Positions 9,675-18,212 of a DNA stretch of 64,000 nt are shown here, piece by piece. Source of the stretch: Micromonospora sp. C95. GTDB taxonomy: Bacteria; Actinomycetota; Actinomycetes; Mycobacteriales; Micromonosporaceae. A model generated the notes under the pieces. That model did not search any database. It saw only the letters and a program-made list of their open reading frames with translations, and was not told where the DNA came from. The position numbers were made by a program, and so were the translations under genes. Within the stretch, counting starts at the first letter, position 1, and the number at the start of each line of letters is the position of its first letter. The stretch spans positions 208,910-272,909 of the forward strand of contig NZ_JAGPXT010000007.1 of assembly GCF_018070465.1 (NCBI RefSeq). Reading direction: 5' to 3'.

Positions 9675-10970
9675 TCAGAGATGTCGGGACCGCCACTCGC
9701 TGGCAGCCTCCTCGACCACCCGCTCCTCGGCGCTGACCGATGTCTTGATCCGCGTCCGCGCATCGCCGGCGCTGAACCGCTGGACCAGCACGAGGGCACC
9801 GCAGACCGACACCAGCGCGGCCAGCGCCACGAGGGGGGTGAGAGCGGCCGCCGGCACCGCCAGCAGACCGACGACGACCGCCGCGACAAGTGCGGTGGGC
9901 CGCAGCCGATTGAATGTGCGCGCCGCGACGGCCACTCCGGTCAGCAGGTAGAGGGCGACACTTCCGTACAGGACGGACACGGCTGGCCAGGGCAGCGGTG
10001 CAGCCTCGGGCATGGCGACCGCCTCGATCACCAGTTTCAGCCCGAGGGCGGTGCCGACGATCGCGACGATGCTGACGAAGTGCAGGTAGGAGAAGACGTC
10101 TCGGGCGAGGGTGATCCGCTCCGGGCCCCGGGTGCCGTGCATCGCCAGCTCGACGCTCGGCAGCAGCGTGTCGAAGTGCAGCCACCACAGCGTCGCCAGC
10201 AACGCGATGCCGAGCACGGAGCCGATGATCACCGGCGCGGTCAGGGCGAGCCGGTCGAACCGGCCCGGGCCGAGCCCGAGCGAGATGACCGCTTCACCGA
10301 GAGCGATGATGACGATCAGCGCGTGCCGCTCCGCCCAGTGCCCGGCCGAGGCGACGGACCAGCGGGTGTACGGCAGGAACAGACCGATCGAGTACTCGAC
10401 CAGCAGAGCGGCGGCCCACAGCGCGAGGCGCACGTCGAGGACGGCTTCCGCCGGCACCCATCGGCTCGCGGAGGCCGCCAATCCGACCAGCGCTGCCGCC
10501 ACCGCCGCCGGCAAGCTGATCAACATGAGCTGCCGACGGCTGCGCCCGGCGGCGCTGAGCGCAAACAGGAACGCGACCAGGGTCAGGGCCCGCAGGACCA
10601 GGTAGGCGACGGCGAACACCACCGGACCGGTCAGGTCATCCGGTTGGTTGAGAAACGCCTGCGGAATGCTGATGGCCAGCACGAACGCGGCGGCCATGAC
10701 CCCGAAACCGAACACGGGTAGCAGGCCGTAGTCGGCGCGGACCAGGTTGCCCAGGCTGGCGAACGTCGTCCAGCACCACCAGAGCAGGGCCAACACGACC
10801 ACGCCGGACAGCACTGCCTGCGTGGTGACTTCGACGGACACCAGGCCGGCCACGTTGAGGAACGCGAACACGAAGATCAGGTCGAAGAACAGCTCCAACC
10901 GGGTGACCCGAGAGCCGGGCATGACCGGCCGCAGCCAACGGGACCGGCGCAGCGGCGGCGGAGCACTCAC
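9675..10970 (-). CDS. LtrA family membrane protein
   Basis: 431 residues. The N-terminal motif VTRLELFFDLIFVFAF is the signature of the low-temperature-requirement A family; about a dozen hydrophobic segments follow, and the middle contains ERHALIVIIALGEAVISLG, also conserved in LtrA. Function in actinomycetes is unknown. The start is GTG 10970, whose first bases overlap the stop of the upstream MFS gene (GTGA), so the two are translationally coupled. An earlier in-frame codon at 11024 lies inside the MFS gene and is unlikely. Confidence 0.88.
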   Translation of the reverse strand: MSAPPPLRRSRWLRPVMPGSRVTRLELFFDLIFVFAFLNVAGLVSVEVTTQAVLSGVVVLALLWWCWTTFASLGNLVRADYGLLPVFGFGVMAAAFVLAISIPQAFLNQPDDLTGPVVFAVAYLVLRALTLVAFLFALSAAGRSRRQLMLISLPAAVAAALVGLAASASRWVPAEAVLDVRLALWAAALLVEYSIGLFLPYTRWSVASAGHWAERHALIVIIALGEAVISLGLGPGRFDRLALTAPVIIGSVLGIALLATLWWLHFDTLLPSVELAMHGTRGPERITLARDVFSYLHFVSIVAIVGTALGLKLVIEAVAMPEAAPLPWPAVSVLYGSVALYLLTGVAVAARTFNRLRPTALVAAVVVGLLAVPAAALTPLVALAALVSVCGALVLVQRFSAGDARTRIKTSVSAEERVVEEAASEWRSRHL

Positions 10971-12268
10971 TCGGCCATTCTGGGCGGAGAGGCGGCAGTC
11001 GAATCTGGTTTCCGCCGATTGCACGGGTGCGGCGTCCGCCCGTGCCCCTCACCTCCGAGTCGACCCGCTTCGGCCGGCGGACGCCGCTGGCGGCCGAACG
11101 CGCGCATCGCGAGCGCGCCGACGAACGGGCCCGGGGCGAGCAGCAGGAACGCCCAGCGCCAGCCGACCGCGTCGGCCAGGACCGGAACGAGTTGGATGGT
11201 GACGACGGTCAGGGCGAAACCGATGGCCGTCTGCGCGGTGAGCGCGGTTCCGACGTACCGCTTGTCGGCGACCTCACTCAGGGCGGTCGAGAAGACGCCG
11301 GAGTCCGCGATCACCGCCGCACCCCACACCACAACCAGCAGTACGACGGCGCCGGGTGGCGCGGTGAAGAACAGCGGTGAGGCCAGGCAGCAGGCACCGC
11401 TGACCACCAGGGCGGTGAAGGCGGCCCGGGGGCGCCCGAACCGGTCCGCAGCCCACCCGCCGGCCAGGCATCCGGCGATCCCGGCGAGGCCGATGGCCAG
11501 GAACGCGAGCAGGCTGACGTGCACACCGTCACGGCCGGTCCGGGCCGCCGTACCCGCGATCAGGAAGCTGGGCAGCCAGGTCCAGAGCGCGTACAGCTCC
11601 CACATGTGTCCGAAGTAGCCCAGGTTCACCAGCCGGGGACCACGCTGGGCGAACATCGCCAGGGCGTACCGGGGGTACGGACGCGGTGCCGTGCCCGGGG
11701 CGAGCTGCGGACCTTCCCGCACCAGGGTCACCGCCAGCACCGCACCGAGCAGCGCACAGCCGGCCGCGGTGCCCATCACGCCGCGCCACGGCAGGTCACC
11801 CAACCCGTCGATCAGGTGTGGCAGTGCCGAGCCGAGGGTCAGCGCGCCGATCATGACGCCGAACGCAAGTCCCCGGCGGGCCGGCGGTGCCCAGGACGCG
11901 GTCAGCTTCATGCCGACCGGGTACACCCCGGCCAGGAAGACACCGGTGAGGAAGCGCAACGGGATGGCCCCGGCCAACCCGTCGACGGTGAGGGCGAAGA
12001 CGCCGGTGCAGGCGGCGGCGAGCATCGCGCAGCCGGCCATCAGCAGGTGCGGCCTGATCCGGTCGGCCAGGTTCAGCACGGTCGAGGTGATGGCACCGGT
12101 GACGAACCCGAGTTGCACGGACGCGGTCAGCCACACCGACGCGGCGGCACCGATCTGCCACGACTCGCGTAGCGCCGGCACCACGGCGGAGGCCGAGAAC
12201 CACACCGCCAGGCTGAGCACCTGGACGGCAGCGACAAGCGCCCGCTGTGTCCCGGGTCGTGACATCAT
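10967..12268 (-). CDS. MFS transporter
   Basis: 433 residues with about twelve hydrophobic segments and typical major-facilitator features: a first helix with VLSLAVWFSASAVVPAL, a central break with charged residues (about 190-215), and GGWAADRFGRPRA between later helices. The first half resembles the cyanate/nitrate-type permease group. Substrate unknown. GAGGAG precedes the start. It is the first gene of a two-gene unit with the LtrA gene, which it overlaps by 4 bp. The hydrophilic C-terminal tail (about 395-433) is longer than usual. Confidence 0.85.
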   Translation of the reverse strand: MMSRPGTQRALVAAVQVLSLAVWFSASAVVPALRESWQIGAAASVWLTASVQLGFVTGAITSTVLNLADRIRPHLLMAGCAMLAAACTGVFALTVDGLAGAIPLRFLTGVFLAGVYPVGMKLTASWAPPARRGLAFGVMIGALTLGSALPHLIDGLGDLPWRGVMGTAAGCALLGAVLAVTLVREGPQLAPGTAPRPYPRYALAMFAQRGPRLVNLGYFGHMWELYALWTWLPSFLIAGTAARTGRDGVHVSLLAFLAIGLAGIAGCLAGGWAADRFGRPRAAFTALVVSGACCLASPLFFTAPPGAVVLLVVVWGAAVIADSGVFSTALSEVADKRYVGTALTAQTAIGFALTVVTIQLVPVLADAVGWRWAFLLLAPGPFVGALAMRAFGRQRRPPAEAGRLGGEGHGRTPHPCNRRKPDSTAASPPRMAE

Positions 12269-12516
12269 CCACGCTCCTCGACTGCCACCTGGCGGTCATC
12301 TTGGTGCCTGGCGGACCGAGGGCTGCGCCACCGCCTTCCGGCGGCCGTCGCGGACGCTCGTTGCCGTGCCCCGGCCCAACTTCGCGCACACGTCGGGGTC
12401 TGCGCCAGCTGCCGTGACACCACCCACAATCGCTAAACCGTCCTAGGATGATGGCGACGACCCTGGTGGAACGAGCTGCGGGAAGGCCGACCGGCAGGAT
12501 GTCGCCGCTGATGGAT

Positions 12517-13566
12517 CTACGGGACCAGGACGATCTTTCCCACGTGCTGCCGACGGGCGAGTTCCTCCTGGGCGTCGGCGGCCCGGTGCAGCGGGAAGGT
12601 CGTCGCGATGACGGGTGCGATCTCACCCCGCCGAGCCAGGTCCATCAGGAGTTCGAAGTGTGCGGGAGTGTGCATCGCGGAGCCGATCAGCTGCGCGTTG
12701 TGCAGGTAGAGGCGGCGCACGTCGAAGTCCACCCGGTAACCGCCGAGCGCACCGGCGATGACCCACCGGCCACCGTCGCGCAACAGGGGCAGGCCCTCGC
12801 TCACGAGGTCGCCGGCGACGACGTCGAGCCCGACGTCGATGCCGTCCGGGGCGATGGCGCGGACCTGCTCGACGACGTCCTTCGCGCGGTCCAGCACGTC
12901 GTGTGCTCCCGCTCCGCGCACCGCGTCGATCTTCTCCCCGCTGCTGATGGCCAGCACCCGCGCGCCGCGCGCCCGGGCGATCTGCACCAGCGCCAGCCCC
13001 ACGCCGCCGGAGGCCCCCGAGACCAGGACGGTCTCCCCGGCCCGCAGCCGGCCCCGCTCGATCATGCCCAGCGCCGTGCCGTACGCGGTCGGCAACGCGG
13101 CGAGCTGATCGTCCGCGAGCGGCGAATCGGTCATGTCGTGCACCTGCCGCGCCGGTGCGGTCACGTACTCGGCGTAGCCACCGTCGCGTTCGCTGCCCAT
13201 CAGGCCGACCGGGTTCGCGTCCGGCCCGTCGGCGTCGTAGATCGCCGGATCGACGACCACCCGCCGGCCGACGAGGCTCGCGTCCACGCCGGGCCCCACC
13301 GACACGACCCGGCCGGCCACGTCGGCGCCCTGGATGCGGGGGAACTCGATCGGCCCCCGCCAGCCCGACCGCGCCTGCGGGTCCCCCGGGCGACCGTAGG
13401 CACCCTCCCTGGTCCACAGGTCGGTGTTGTTGAGCGCCACCGCGCCGACCCGGACCAGCACCTCCCCCGCCGCCAGGGCGGGCACCGGCACCTCCGCCTC
13501 GGTCAGCACGTCCGGTCCACCGTGCCGGCCGATCCGCACGGCACGCATTGTCGTAGGCACCGCCAC
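12517..13566 (-). CDS. Zinc-type alcohol dehydrogenase/quinone oxidoreductase
   Basis: 349 residues of the medium-chain dehydrogenase/reductase family. The N-terminal GroES-like domain reads MRAVRIGRHGGPDVLTEAEVP, and the Rossmann motif is SGASGGVGLALVQ for NADPH binding. Catalytic-zinc cysteines are not evident, which fits a quinone-oxidoreductase-like enzyme. GTG 13566 is supported by GGAGGGG; the longer open frame is spurious because it crosses the divergent TetR gene. The shared 72-bp intergenic region holds two direct-repeat operators, so the divergent TetR protein at 13639 is the likely repressor. Substrate unknown, perhaps a reactive enone or quinone. Confidence 0.88.
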   Translation of the reverse strand: MAVPTTMRAVRIGRHGGPDVLTEAEVPVPALAAGEVLVRVGAVALNNTDLWTREGAYGRPGDPQARSGWRGPIEFPRIQGADVAGRVVSVGPGVDASLVGRRVVVDPAIYDADGPDANPVGLMGSERDGGYAEYVTAPARQVHDMTDSPLADDQLAALPTAYGTALGMIERGRLRAGETVLVSGASGGVGLALVQIARARGARVLAISSGEKIDAVRGAGAHDVLDRAKDVVEQVRAIAPDGIDVGLDVVAGDLVSEGLPLLRDGGRWVIAGALGGYRVDFDVRRLYLHNAQLIGSAMHTPAHFELLMDLARRGEIAPVIATTFPLHRAADAQEELARRQHVGKIVLVP

Positions 13567-13584
13567 CAGCTGCCCCCTCCAGAA

Positions 13585-13625
13585 GTACACTGATCTGTGA
13601 ACCACCAGCGTACAGCGATCGGTGA
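13585..13625. promoter_or_regulatory. Two GTACA-N2-GATC-N-GTGA repeats, putative TetR operators
   Basis: GTACACTGATCTGTGA (13585-13600) and GTACAGCGATCGGTGA (13610-13625) are direct repeats 25 bp apart. Each is itself an imperfect palindrome centred on GATC. They fill the 72-bp gap between the dehydrogenase (minus) and the tetR gene (plus), the expected place for an autoregulatory TetR operator. Confidence 0.6.
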
Positions 13626-13638
13626 GGAGGAGCCCCGG

Positions 13639-14232
13639 ATGCCGGAAACGCGGTCCCGCACCCCGGCTGGCCAGCGCATTCTGGCCGCCGCCGAGGAGCT
13701 TTTCTACGACCGCGGGATCACCGCGGTCGGCGTGGATCTCATCGCCGAGCACTCGGGTCTGACGAAACGGACCCTGTACAACCAGTTCGGCTCGAAGGAC
13801 CACCTCGTGACCGCCTACCTCACCGAGCGCGACCAGCGCTGGCGCGCACTCGTCCGCGACACCGTCGACACGTGCGCCGATCCGGTCGAGGCGGTCACCG
13901 CACCGTTCGACGCGCTGCGGACCTGGAGCAGGACCAACACCCGCGGCTGCGCGTTCATCAACGCGCTGGCCGAACTCCCGGACCCGGCGCATCCCGCCCA
14001 CCGCATCGCCGCGGACCAGAAGCACTGGCTGCTGAATCTCTTCGGGGAACTGGCCACCGCGGCAGGCTGCGCACAACCCGCCCGCCTGGCCACCCGGCTC
14101 CTCGTGCTGCACGAGGGCGCTCTCGCCACCCAGCCACTCGCCCTCGACACCCTCGCGGAGAGCACCGGCCTGGCCCGCAGCCTCGTTCGCGCCAGCCTCG
14201 AGACCGGCGGATTGGAAGGTACCCAGCGATGA
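13639..14232 (+). CDS. TetR/AcrR family repressor
   Basis: 197 residues. The N-terminal helix-turn-helix (about 10-55) reads ILAAAEELFYDRGITAVGVDLIAEHSGLTKRTLYNQFGSK, classic TetR. The C-terminal ligand domain contains TNTRGCAFINALAELPDP, typical of the TetR_C_33-like group. ATG 13639 has GGAGG eight bases upstream. It diverges from the quinone-oxidoreductase-like gene and overlaps the hydrolase gene by 4 bp (ATGA). It probably represses both units via the repeats at 13585-13625. Ligand unknown. Confidence 0.9.
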   Translation: MPETRSRTPAGQRILAAAEELFYDRGITAVGVDLIAEHSGLTKRTLYNQFGSKDHLVTAYLTERDQRWRALVRDTVDTCADPVEAVTAPFDALRTWSRTNTRGCAFINALAELPDPAHPAHRIAADQKHWLLNLFGELATAAGCAQPARLATRLLVLHEGALATQPLALDTLAESTGLARSLVRASLETGGLEGTQR

Positions 14233-14984
14233 TCCCGACCGTCCCGCTTGCCCGTGACGTCGATGGCGCCGGACCACTCCTGGTCGCGATCCATGGCATG
14301 GCCGAGGACCGCCGTTCCTGGGCTCGGGTGCCGCTGGCCTCGCACTTCCGTACGGTTCGCGTCGACCTGCGCGGCCATGGCACCTCGCCACGAGTGCCGC
14401 CGTACGACCCGCTGAGCATGGCAGGCGACCTGCACGAACTCGTCCGTGCCCTGGGAATCGAACAAGATCCCCTGGTCGTGGGGCACTCGTACGGCGGGGT
14501 GGTGGCCACTGCCTACGCCGCCCGTTTCCCGACGCGCGGTGTGGTCACCGTCGACCAGACACTCGACGTGAAACCGCTGTCGGCACGAGTGGCCGGGGCC
14601 CTGCGAGGGGAGAGTTTCGCCGAGGTCATGACGTCGGCGTTGGCCAGGATGTACGGGCAGTTGGACACCGCCGTCGCCGACGAGATCAGCAGAAGCCGGA
14701 CGCTGCGCCAGGACGTACTGCTCGGCGCGTGGGCGCCCCTGCTCGACCTCGAACCGCCGGAACTGGCAGCGTTCATGGCGAACGTGATGACGATGCGGCA
14801 GCCCACACCCTTCCTGTCGCTGCACGGCCTACCCGTGGCCGACGACTACCCAGCCTGGTTGGGCAGTCGAATTCCCGGTGCGGTCGTCGAGATGTCGCCC
14901 ACCGTCACCCACTACCCCCACCTGGCCGACCCGTCCTGGTTCGTACAGCGGCTGGCGGCCTTCGACAGCACCCTCGGGCGCTGA
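14229..14984 (+). CDS. Alpha/beta hydrolase
   Basis: 251 residues with the alpha/beta-hydrolase layout: oxyanion segment LLVAIHGMAEDRRSW, strand VDLRGHG, nucleophile elbow GHSYGG and a late His in VTHYPHLADP. It should be an esterase, lactonase or C-C hydrolase; the substrate cannot be read from sequence. Its ATG overlaps the TetR stop, so it is coupled to the regulator gene. Confidence 0.85.
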   Translation: MIPTVPLARDVDGAGPLLVAIHGMAEDRRSWARVPLASHFRTVRVDLRGHGTSPRVPPYDPLSMAGDLHELVRALGIEQDPLVVGHSYGGVVATAYAARFPTRGVVTVDQTLDVKPLSARVAGALRGESFAEVMTSALARMYGQLDTAVADEISRSRTLRQDVLLGAWAPLLDLEPPELAAFMANVMTMRQPTPFLSLHGLPVADDYPAWLGSRIPGAVVEMSPTVTHYPHLADPSWFVQRLAAFDSTLGR

Positions 14985-14992
14985 CATCGACG

Positions 14993-15283
14993 TCAGTCCT
15001 CCCCGACGACCTTGACGTCCTTCCAGAACGCGACCCGGTCTCGGATCATCTCGGCCTCGGGCAGCGGCTGCGGGTAGTACCAGACCGCGTCCGCACTGGT
15101 CCGCCCGTCGTGCTCCAGCGTGTAGTACGACGCCGTGCCCTTCCACGGGCAGACCGTGTGGGTGTCGGAGTCCCGCAGCAGGTCGTCGCGGAGCGCGGCA
15201 CGGGGGAAATAGTGGTTGCCCTCGACCACGACGGTGTCCGGGCTCTCGGCGATGACCAGGTCGTTCCAGACGGCTTTCGGCAT
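14993..15283 (-). CDS. DUF427 domain protein
   Basis: 96 residues containing the DUF427 pattern: KAVWNDLVIAESPDTVVVEGNHYFP, TVCPWKGTASYYTL and WYYPQPLPEAEMIRDRVAFW. The family is a small beta-tent-fold cytosolic protein, common in actinomycetes, of unknown function. TAGGCT stands six bases before the ATG, suggesting a leaderless transcript. Convergent with the hydrolase, 8 bp apart. Confidence 0.88.
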   Translation of the reverse strand: MPKAVWNDLVIAESPDTVVVEGNHYFPRAALRDDLLRDSDTHTVCPWKGTASYYTLEHDGRTSADAVWYYPQPLPEAEMIRDRVAFWKDVKVVGED

Positions 15284-15349
15284 GCTCCAAGCCTAGGCCG
15301 GCCCGCTCCGCGTCGGTCGGGTGTCTGAGCGGTGGATTCAGATGCGGCG

Positions 15350-15847
15350 CTAGCGCGGCACCTCGTGCAGCCTGACGGCGTCGAGCCGACCGTCGGTCAG
15401 TTCCGCGGTGAGATAGGTCGCGTACGGCTGGCGGCGCCGGTCGGTCGGCGAGCCGGGGTTGAGCAACCGCAGGCCGCCGGGGGCCTCGCTGTCCCAGGGG
15501 ATGTGCGAGTGGCCGAAGACGAGCAGGTCGCAGTCGGGGAAGCGGGCCGCGCACCGCCGCTCCCGGCCGCTGGCCGGCCCGGTCTCGTGCACCACCGCGA
15601 TCCGCAGCCCGGCGATGTCCGCGCGGGCGATCTCCGGCAGTCGGGCCCGCAGGTCCGGACCGTCGTTGTTGCCGTGGACGCCGATCAGCCGGGCGCTGCG
15701 CCGCTCCAGGTCGTCGAGCAGCCCGGCGCTCACCCAGTCGCCGGCATGGATGACGAGGTCGGCGGTGTCGACGGCGGCCCACAGCCCCGGCGGCAGATCC
15801 CGGGCACGTTTCGGCAGGTGGGTGTCTGCCATCATGACCAACCGCAC
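15350..15847 (-). CDS. YfcE/MJ0936-type metallophosphoesterase
   Basis: 165 residues with the full calcineurin-like metal-binding set: DTH (8-10), a GD motif (HAGDW), GNND, and GHSH with the preceding H in VVHETG. These are the two-metal centre of YfcE-type phosphodiesterases, which hydrolyse small phosphodiesters. GTG 15847 has TACGCT six bases upstream (leaderless arrangement); ATG at codon 5 or 6 is an alternative. Physiological substrate unknown. Confidence 0.85.
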   Translation of the reverse strand: MRLVMMADTHLPKRARDLPPGLWAAVDTADLVIHAGDWVSAGLLDDLERRSARLIGVHGNNDGPDLRARLPEIARADIAGLRIAVVHETGPASGRERRCAARFPDCDLLVFGHSHIPWDSEAPGGLRLLNPGSPTDRRRQPYATYLTAELTDGRLDAVRLHEVPR

Positions 15848-15910
15848 CGGGTCAGCGTAGCCCCGCCCCGGCCCCGGCCAGCCCGCGTCGGCCCACCGCC
15901 GTCGAGGGGG

Positions 15911-16492
15911 TCAGACACGGCCGCGTACCAGCGGCAGGAAGACCTCGTCGACGATCTCGATCAGGATCTCGTCGGGGACCGACGGGATGCCGCGCATCGC
16001 GTACTCGGCTCGCAGCAGCATCATCGGCGTGGCCGCGACCCTCGGGTGCACGGCCGTCGGCGGTGCCTCACCCCGGGCGACCGCGCGGTCGAGCATGGTC
16101 AGCCAGGCGCGGTCCATGGTTTCCGCGCCTGATCGTGCCCGCATGAGGTCGAGCAGCGCCGGATCGTCCGCCGCCGCGGACAGCAGGCTGCGCAGGACCG
16201 CTCCGTGCGGTGAGGACCACGTCTCGTTCGCCTGCCGCAGCATCTCGAGCGCGTCGCCCCGCAGCGTGCCGGTGTCGGGATTCGGAATCGCGACGTCGGA
16301 GAGGTGGCGGTACGCCGCGATGCCCAACGCCGCCCGATGCGGCCATCGGCGGTAGATGGCGTTCTTGTTGGTCCCGGCCCGGGCGGCGACCCGGTCCATG
16401 GTCAGCCCCGGATAACCGGACTCGCGCAGTTCCTCGGCCGCCGCGTGCAGGATCGCCCGTTCCAGTTCCTCTCCCCGGCGTCTGGTACCCAT
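15911..16492 (-). CDS. TetR family repressor, divergent from the 16557 gene
   Basis: 193 residues. The helix-turn-helix (about 10-55) includes LTMDRVAARAGTNKNAIYRRWPHRAALG; the C-terminal domain is of the TetR_C_11-like type. The gene diverges from the 16557 gene across a 64-bp region dominated by a double GGTAC-N5-GTACC palindrome, so this protein very probably autoregulates and controls its neighbour. Inducer unknown. Confidence 0.9.
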   Translation of the reverse strand: MGTRRRGEELERAILHAAAEELRESGYPGLTMDRVAARAGTNKNAIYRRWPHRAALGIAAYRHLSDVAIPNPDTGTLRGDALEMLRQANETWSSPHGAVLRSLLSAAADDPALLDLMRARSGAETMDRAWLTMLDRAVARGEAPPTAVHPRVAATPMMLLRAEYAMRGIPSVPDEILIEIVDEVFLPLVRGRV

Positions 16493-16500
16493 GCCTTGCA

Positions 16501-16538
16501 GGGTACTGGACGTACCTTATAGGGTACGTCCAGTACCC
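16501..16538. promoter_or_regulatory. Double palindromic TetR operator
   Basis: Bases 16501-16516 are the exact reverse complement of 16523-16538, with ttatag between. Each arm is itself a near-palindrome of the form GGTAC-N5-GTACC, so the site holds two operators facing each other around a TATAG core that could be a -10 element. It lies immediately upstream of the tetR gene (minus) and 19 bp before the 16557 gene (plus). Confidence 0.8.
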
Positions 16539-16556
16539 TATAGACGAGGAGCACCC

Positions 16557-17570
16557 GTGCGCGTCTTCGGCATGAACTACGACACCGGCTTCGTGAGCGC
16601 CGGATCCACCACCCACGAGCCGTTCGACCCGGAGACCGTGCGACACGACCTGCGCGTCATCCGGGACGAATTGCACTGCGACGCGGTACGCATCACCGGC
16701 GGTGTCCAGGATCGACTGGAGTTGACCGCGCGACTCGCCACCGAGGCGGGGCTCGAGGTCTGGTACTCCCCCTTCACCAACGGCCTCGACCGGGACGAAC
16801 TCATGGCGTTCCTGCTCGACGGCGCCGAGCGGGCAGAGCGGCTGCGACGCGGCGGCACCTCGGTCGTCTACCTCACCGGCTCCGAGATCTCCCTGGTCAC
16901 CGACGGTTTCCTGCCCGGACGTGATCTGGTCGAGCGGATGGCGCTGTGCACCGATCCGGTGCGGATGCGGGAGGCGGTCCCGGCAGCCCGGGCCGCCGTG
17001 CGCGGGTTTCTCGCCGAGGTGGTGCCCGCGGTGCGGGAACGGTTCGGCGGCCTCGTCGGCTATGCCTCGATCCCACTGGAGGATGTCGACTGGGCACCGT
17101 TCGACATCAGCGCCAGCGACGCCGGCTACCGTGACGCGACGAACGCCGCGGTGTTTCCGCAGACCCTGGCCGCAGCCGTGGGGCGGGGCAAGCCGTACGC
17201 CGTGACCGAGTTCGGCTGCTGCACCTTCCGCGGCGCGGCCGACGTCGCGGGCGCGACGGAGCCGGTGAGGTACGACGAGCACGGGCGCGCCGCGCAGCTC
17301 ACCACCGAGCTGGAACGTGACGAACAGGGCCAGGCCCGCTACCTGCTGGATCTGCTACGCGACTACGAGCGTGGCGGTGTGGAGGCGGCGTTCGTGTACA
17401 CCTTCGCGAACCGGCACCTACCGACCACGGAAGACCCGGCGCACGACTACGACCTGGCCGCGCGCGGGATCGTGCGGGTGCTGCCGGACGGCTCGTGGAC
17501 GCCGAAGGCCGCCTTCCACGCCCTGGCGGAATACGGTCGAATCCGCGCACAGACCTCGACCTGCTCCTGA
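16557..17570 (+). CDS. Barrel-fold, glycosidase-like protein of unknown function
   Basis: 337 residues, soluble, with no signal peptide. The opening RVFGMNYDTGF followed by HDLRVIRDELHCDAVRITGG resembles the first strands of TIM-barrel glycoside hydrolases; later strands include LEVWYSPF, a Glu in VTEFGCCTFRG near the end of a strand (a position used for catalytic nucleophiles) and AAFVYTFANR. I do not recognise a named family. GTG 16557 has GAGGAG six bases upstream; earlier codons in frame cross the operator. It is likely repressed by the divergent TetR protein. Confidence 0.6.
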   Translation: MRVFGMNYDTGFVSAGSTTHEPFDPETVRHDLRVIRDELHCDAVRITGGVQDRLELTARLATEAGLEVWYSPFTNGLDRDELMAFLLDGAERAERLRRGGTSVVYLTGSEISLVTDGFLPGRDLVERMALCTDPVRMREAVPAARAAVRGFLAEVVPAVRERFGGLVGYASIPLEDVDWAPFDISASDAGYRDATNAAVFPQTLAAAVGRGKPYAVTEFGCCTFRGAADVAGATEPVRYDEHGRAAQLTTELERDEQGQARYLLDLLRDYERGGVEAAFVYTFANRHLPTTEDPAHDYDLAARGIVRVLPDGSWTPKAAFHALAEYGRIRAQTSTCS

Positions 17571-17611
17571 GGCGGCAAGCAGTGGACCCGGTTCACCTGG
17601 TGCCCGACGCG

Positions 17612-17647
17612 GAGCCGTACCGCCCCGTCGCTGAGCCGTACCGCCCC
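17612..17647. repeat. 15-bp direct repeat, 21 bp apart
   Basis: GAGCCGTACCGCCCC occurs at 17612-17626 and exactly again at 17633-17647, in the gap between two convergent genes. It may simply reflect a short duplication. No stem-loop was found to accompany it. Confidence 0.6.
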
Positions 17648-17657
17648 TTTGCAGGCC

Positions 17658-18110
17658 TCAGGCGGCCCCGGCTGCGGCCTGCGCGTCCCACACGCTGACG
17701 ACCACGCCGAACACGAAAAGCTGCAACGGCGTCGCGAGCCCCGGCAACTCGATCGCGATGTCACGGCTCCAGAAGCTGGTCTTGCGGACCGAGCCCACCC
17801 GGGTGTCGCCGAGGAGCAGTTCCTGCTCGCCGCCCCAGATGGACCTACGCCGGAAGTGGTAGGTCCGCCCGGCCGCCTCGACGGTCCACCGCTTACGACC
17901 CGCCCGGTCGGCCGAGGCGACCAGCGTCCCCGCCTCGTCGACCATGGTGTACCTGGTACCCCAGGCGTTGGAGCGGACCTGAAAACGCCGCCCGTCCAGC
18001 TCGAACTCGCCACCGCTGCGCCACACCGAGCTGTCCCAGACGGCGATCTCCCGACCTCGGTCCGTCACCACGTAACGGCTGCGCCAGACGCTGACCCGCC
18101 GAGCTTCCAT
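17658..18110 (-). CDS. LURP-one-related/scramblase-fold-like protein
   Basis: 150 residues, almost all beta. Repeating strands of the type SRYVVTDRGREIAVWD, GGEFELDGRRFQVRSNAWG, RKRWTVEAAGRTYHFRRRS and VGSVRKTSFWSRDIAIEL fit the tubby/LURP-one-related beta-barrel group. A hydrophobic end (LQLFVFGVVVSVWDA) may touch the membrane. Start ATG 18110 has TACTCT six bases upstream, so probably leaderless; the long open frame upstream overlaps the divergent MerR gene and is not real. Family call is by pattern only. Confidence 0.55.
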   Translation of the reverse strand: MEARRVSVWRSRYVVTDRGREIAVWDSSVWRSGGEFELDGRRFQVRSNAWGTRYTMVDEAGTLVASADRAGRKRWTVEAAGRTYHFRRRSIWGGEQELLLGDTRVGSVRKTSFWSRDIAIELPGLATPLQLFVFGVVVSVWDAQAAAGAA

Positions 18111-18212
18111 GCGACCAGAGTAGGCATGACGACCTCCGGGTGGGGAGCGCGGAGAATCCGGCGGCGACGAAGCCTGGTTCCTCACGCGACGTGATGTCCG
18201 ATAGTCGATGCC

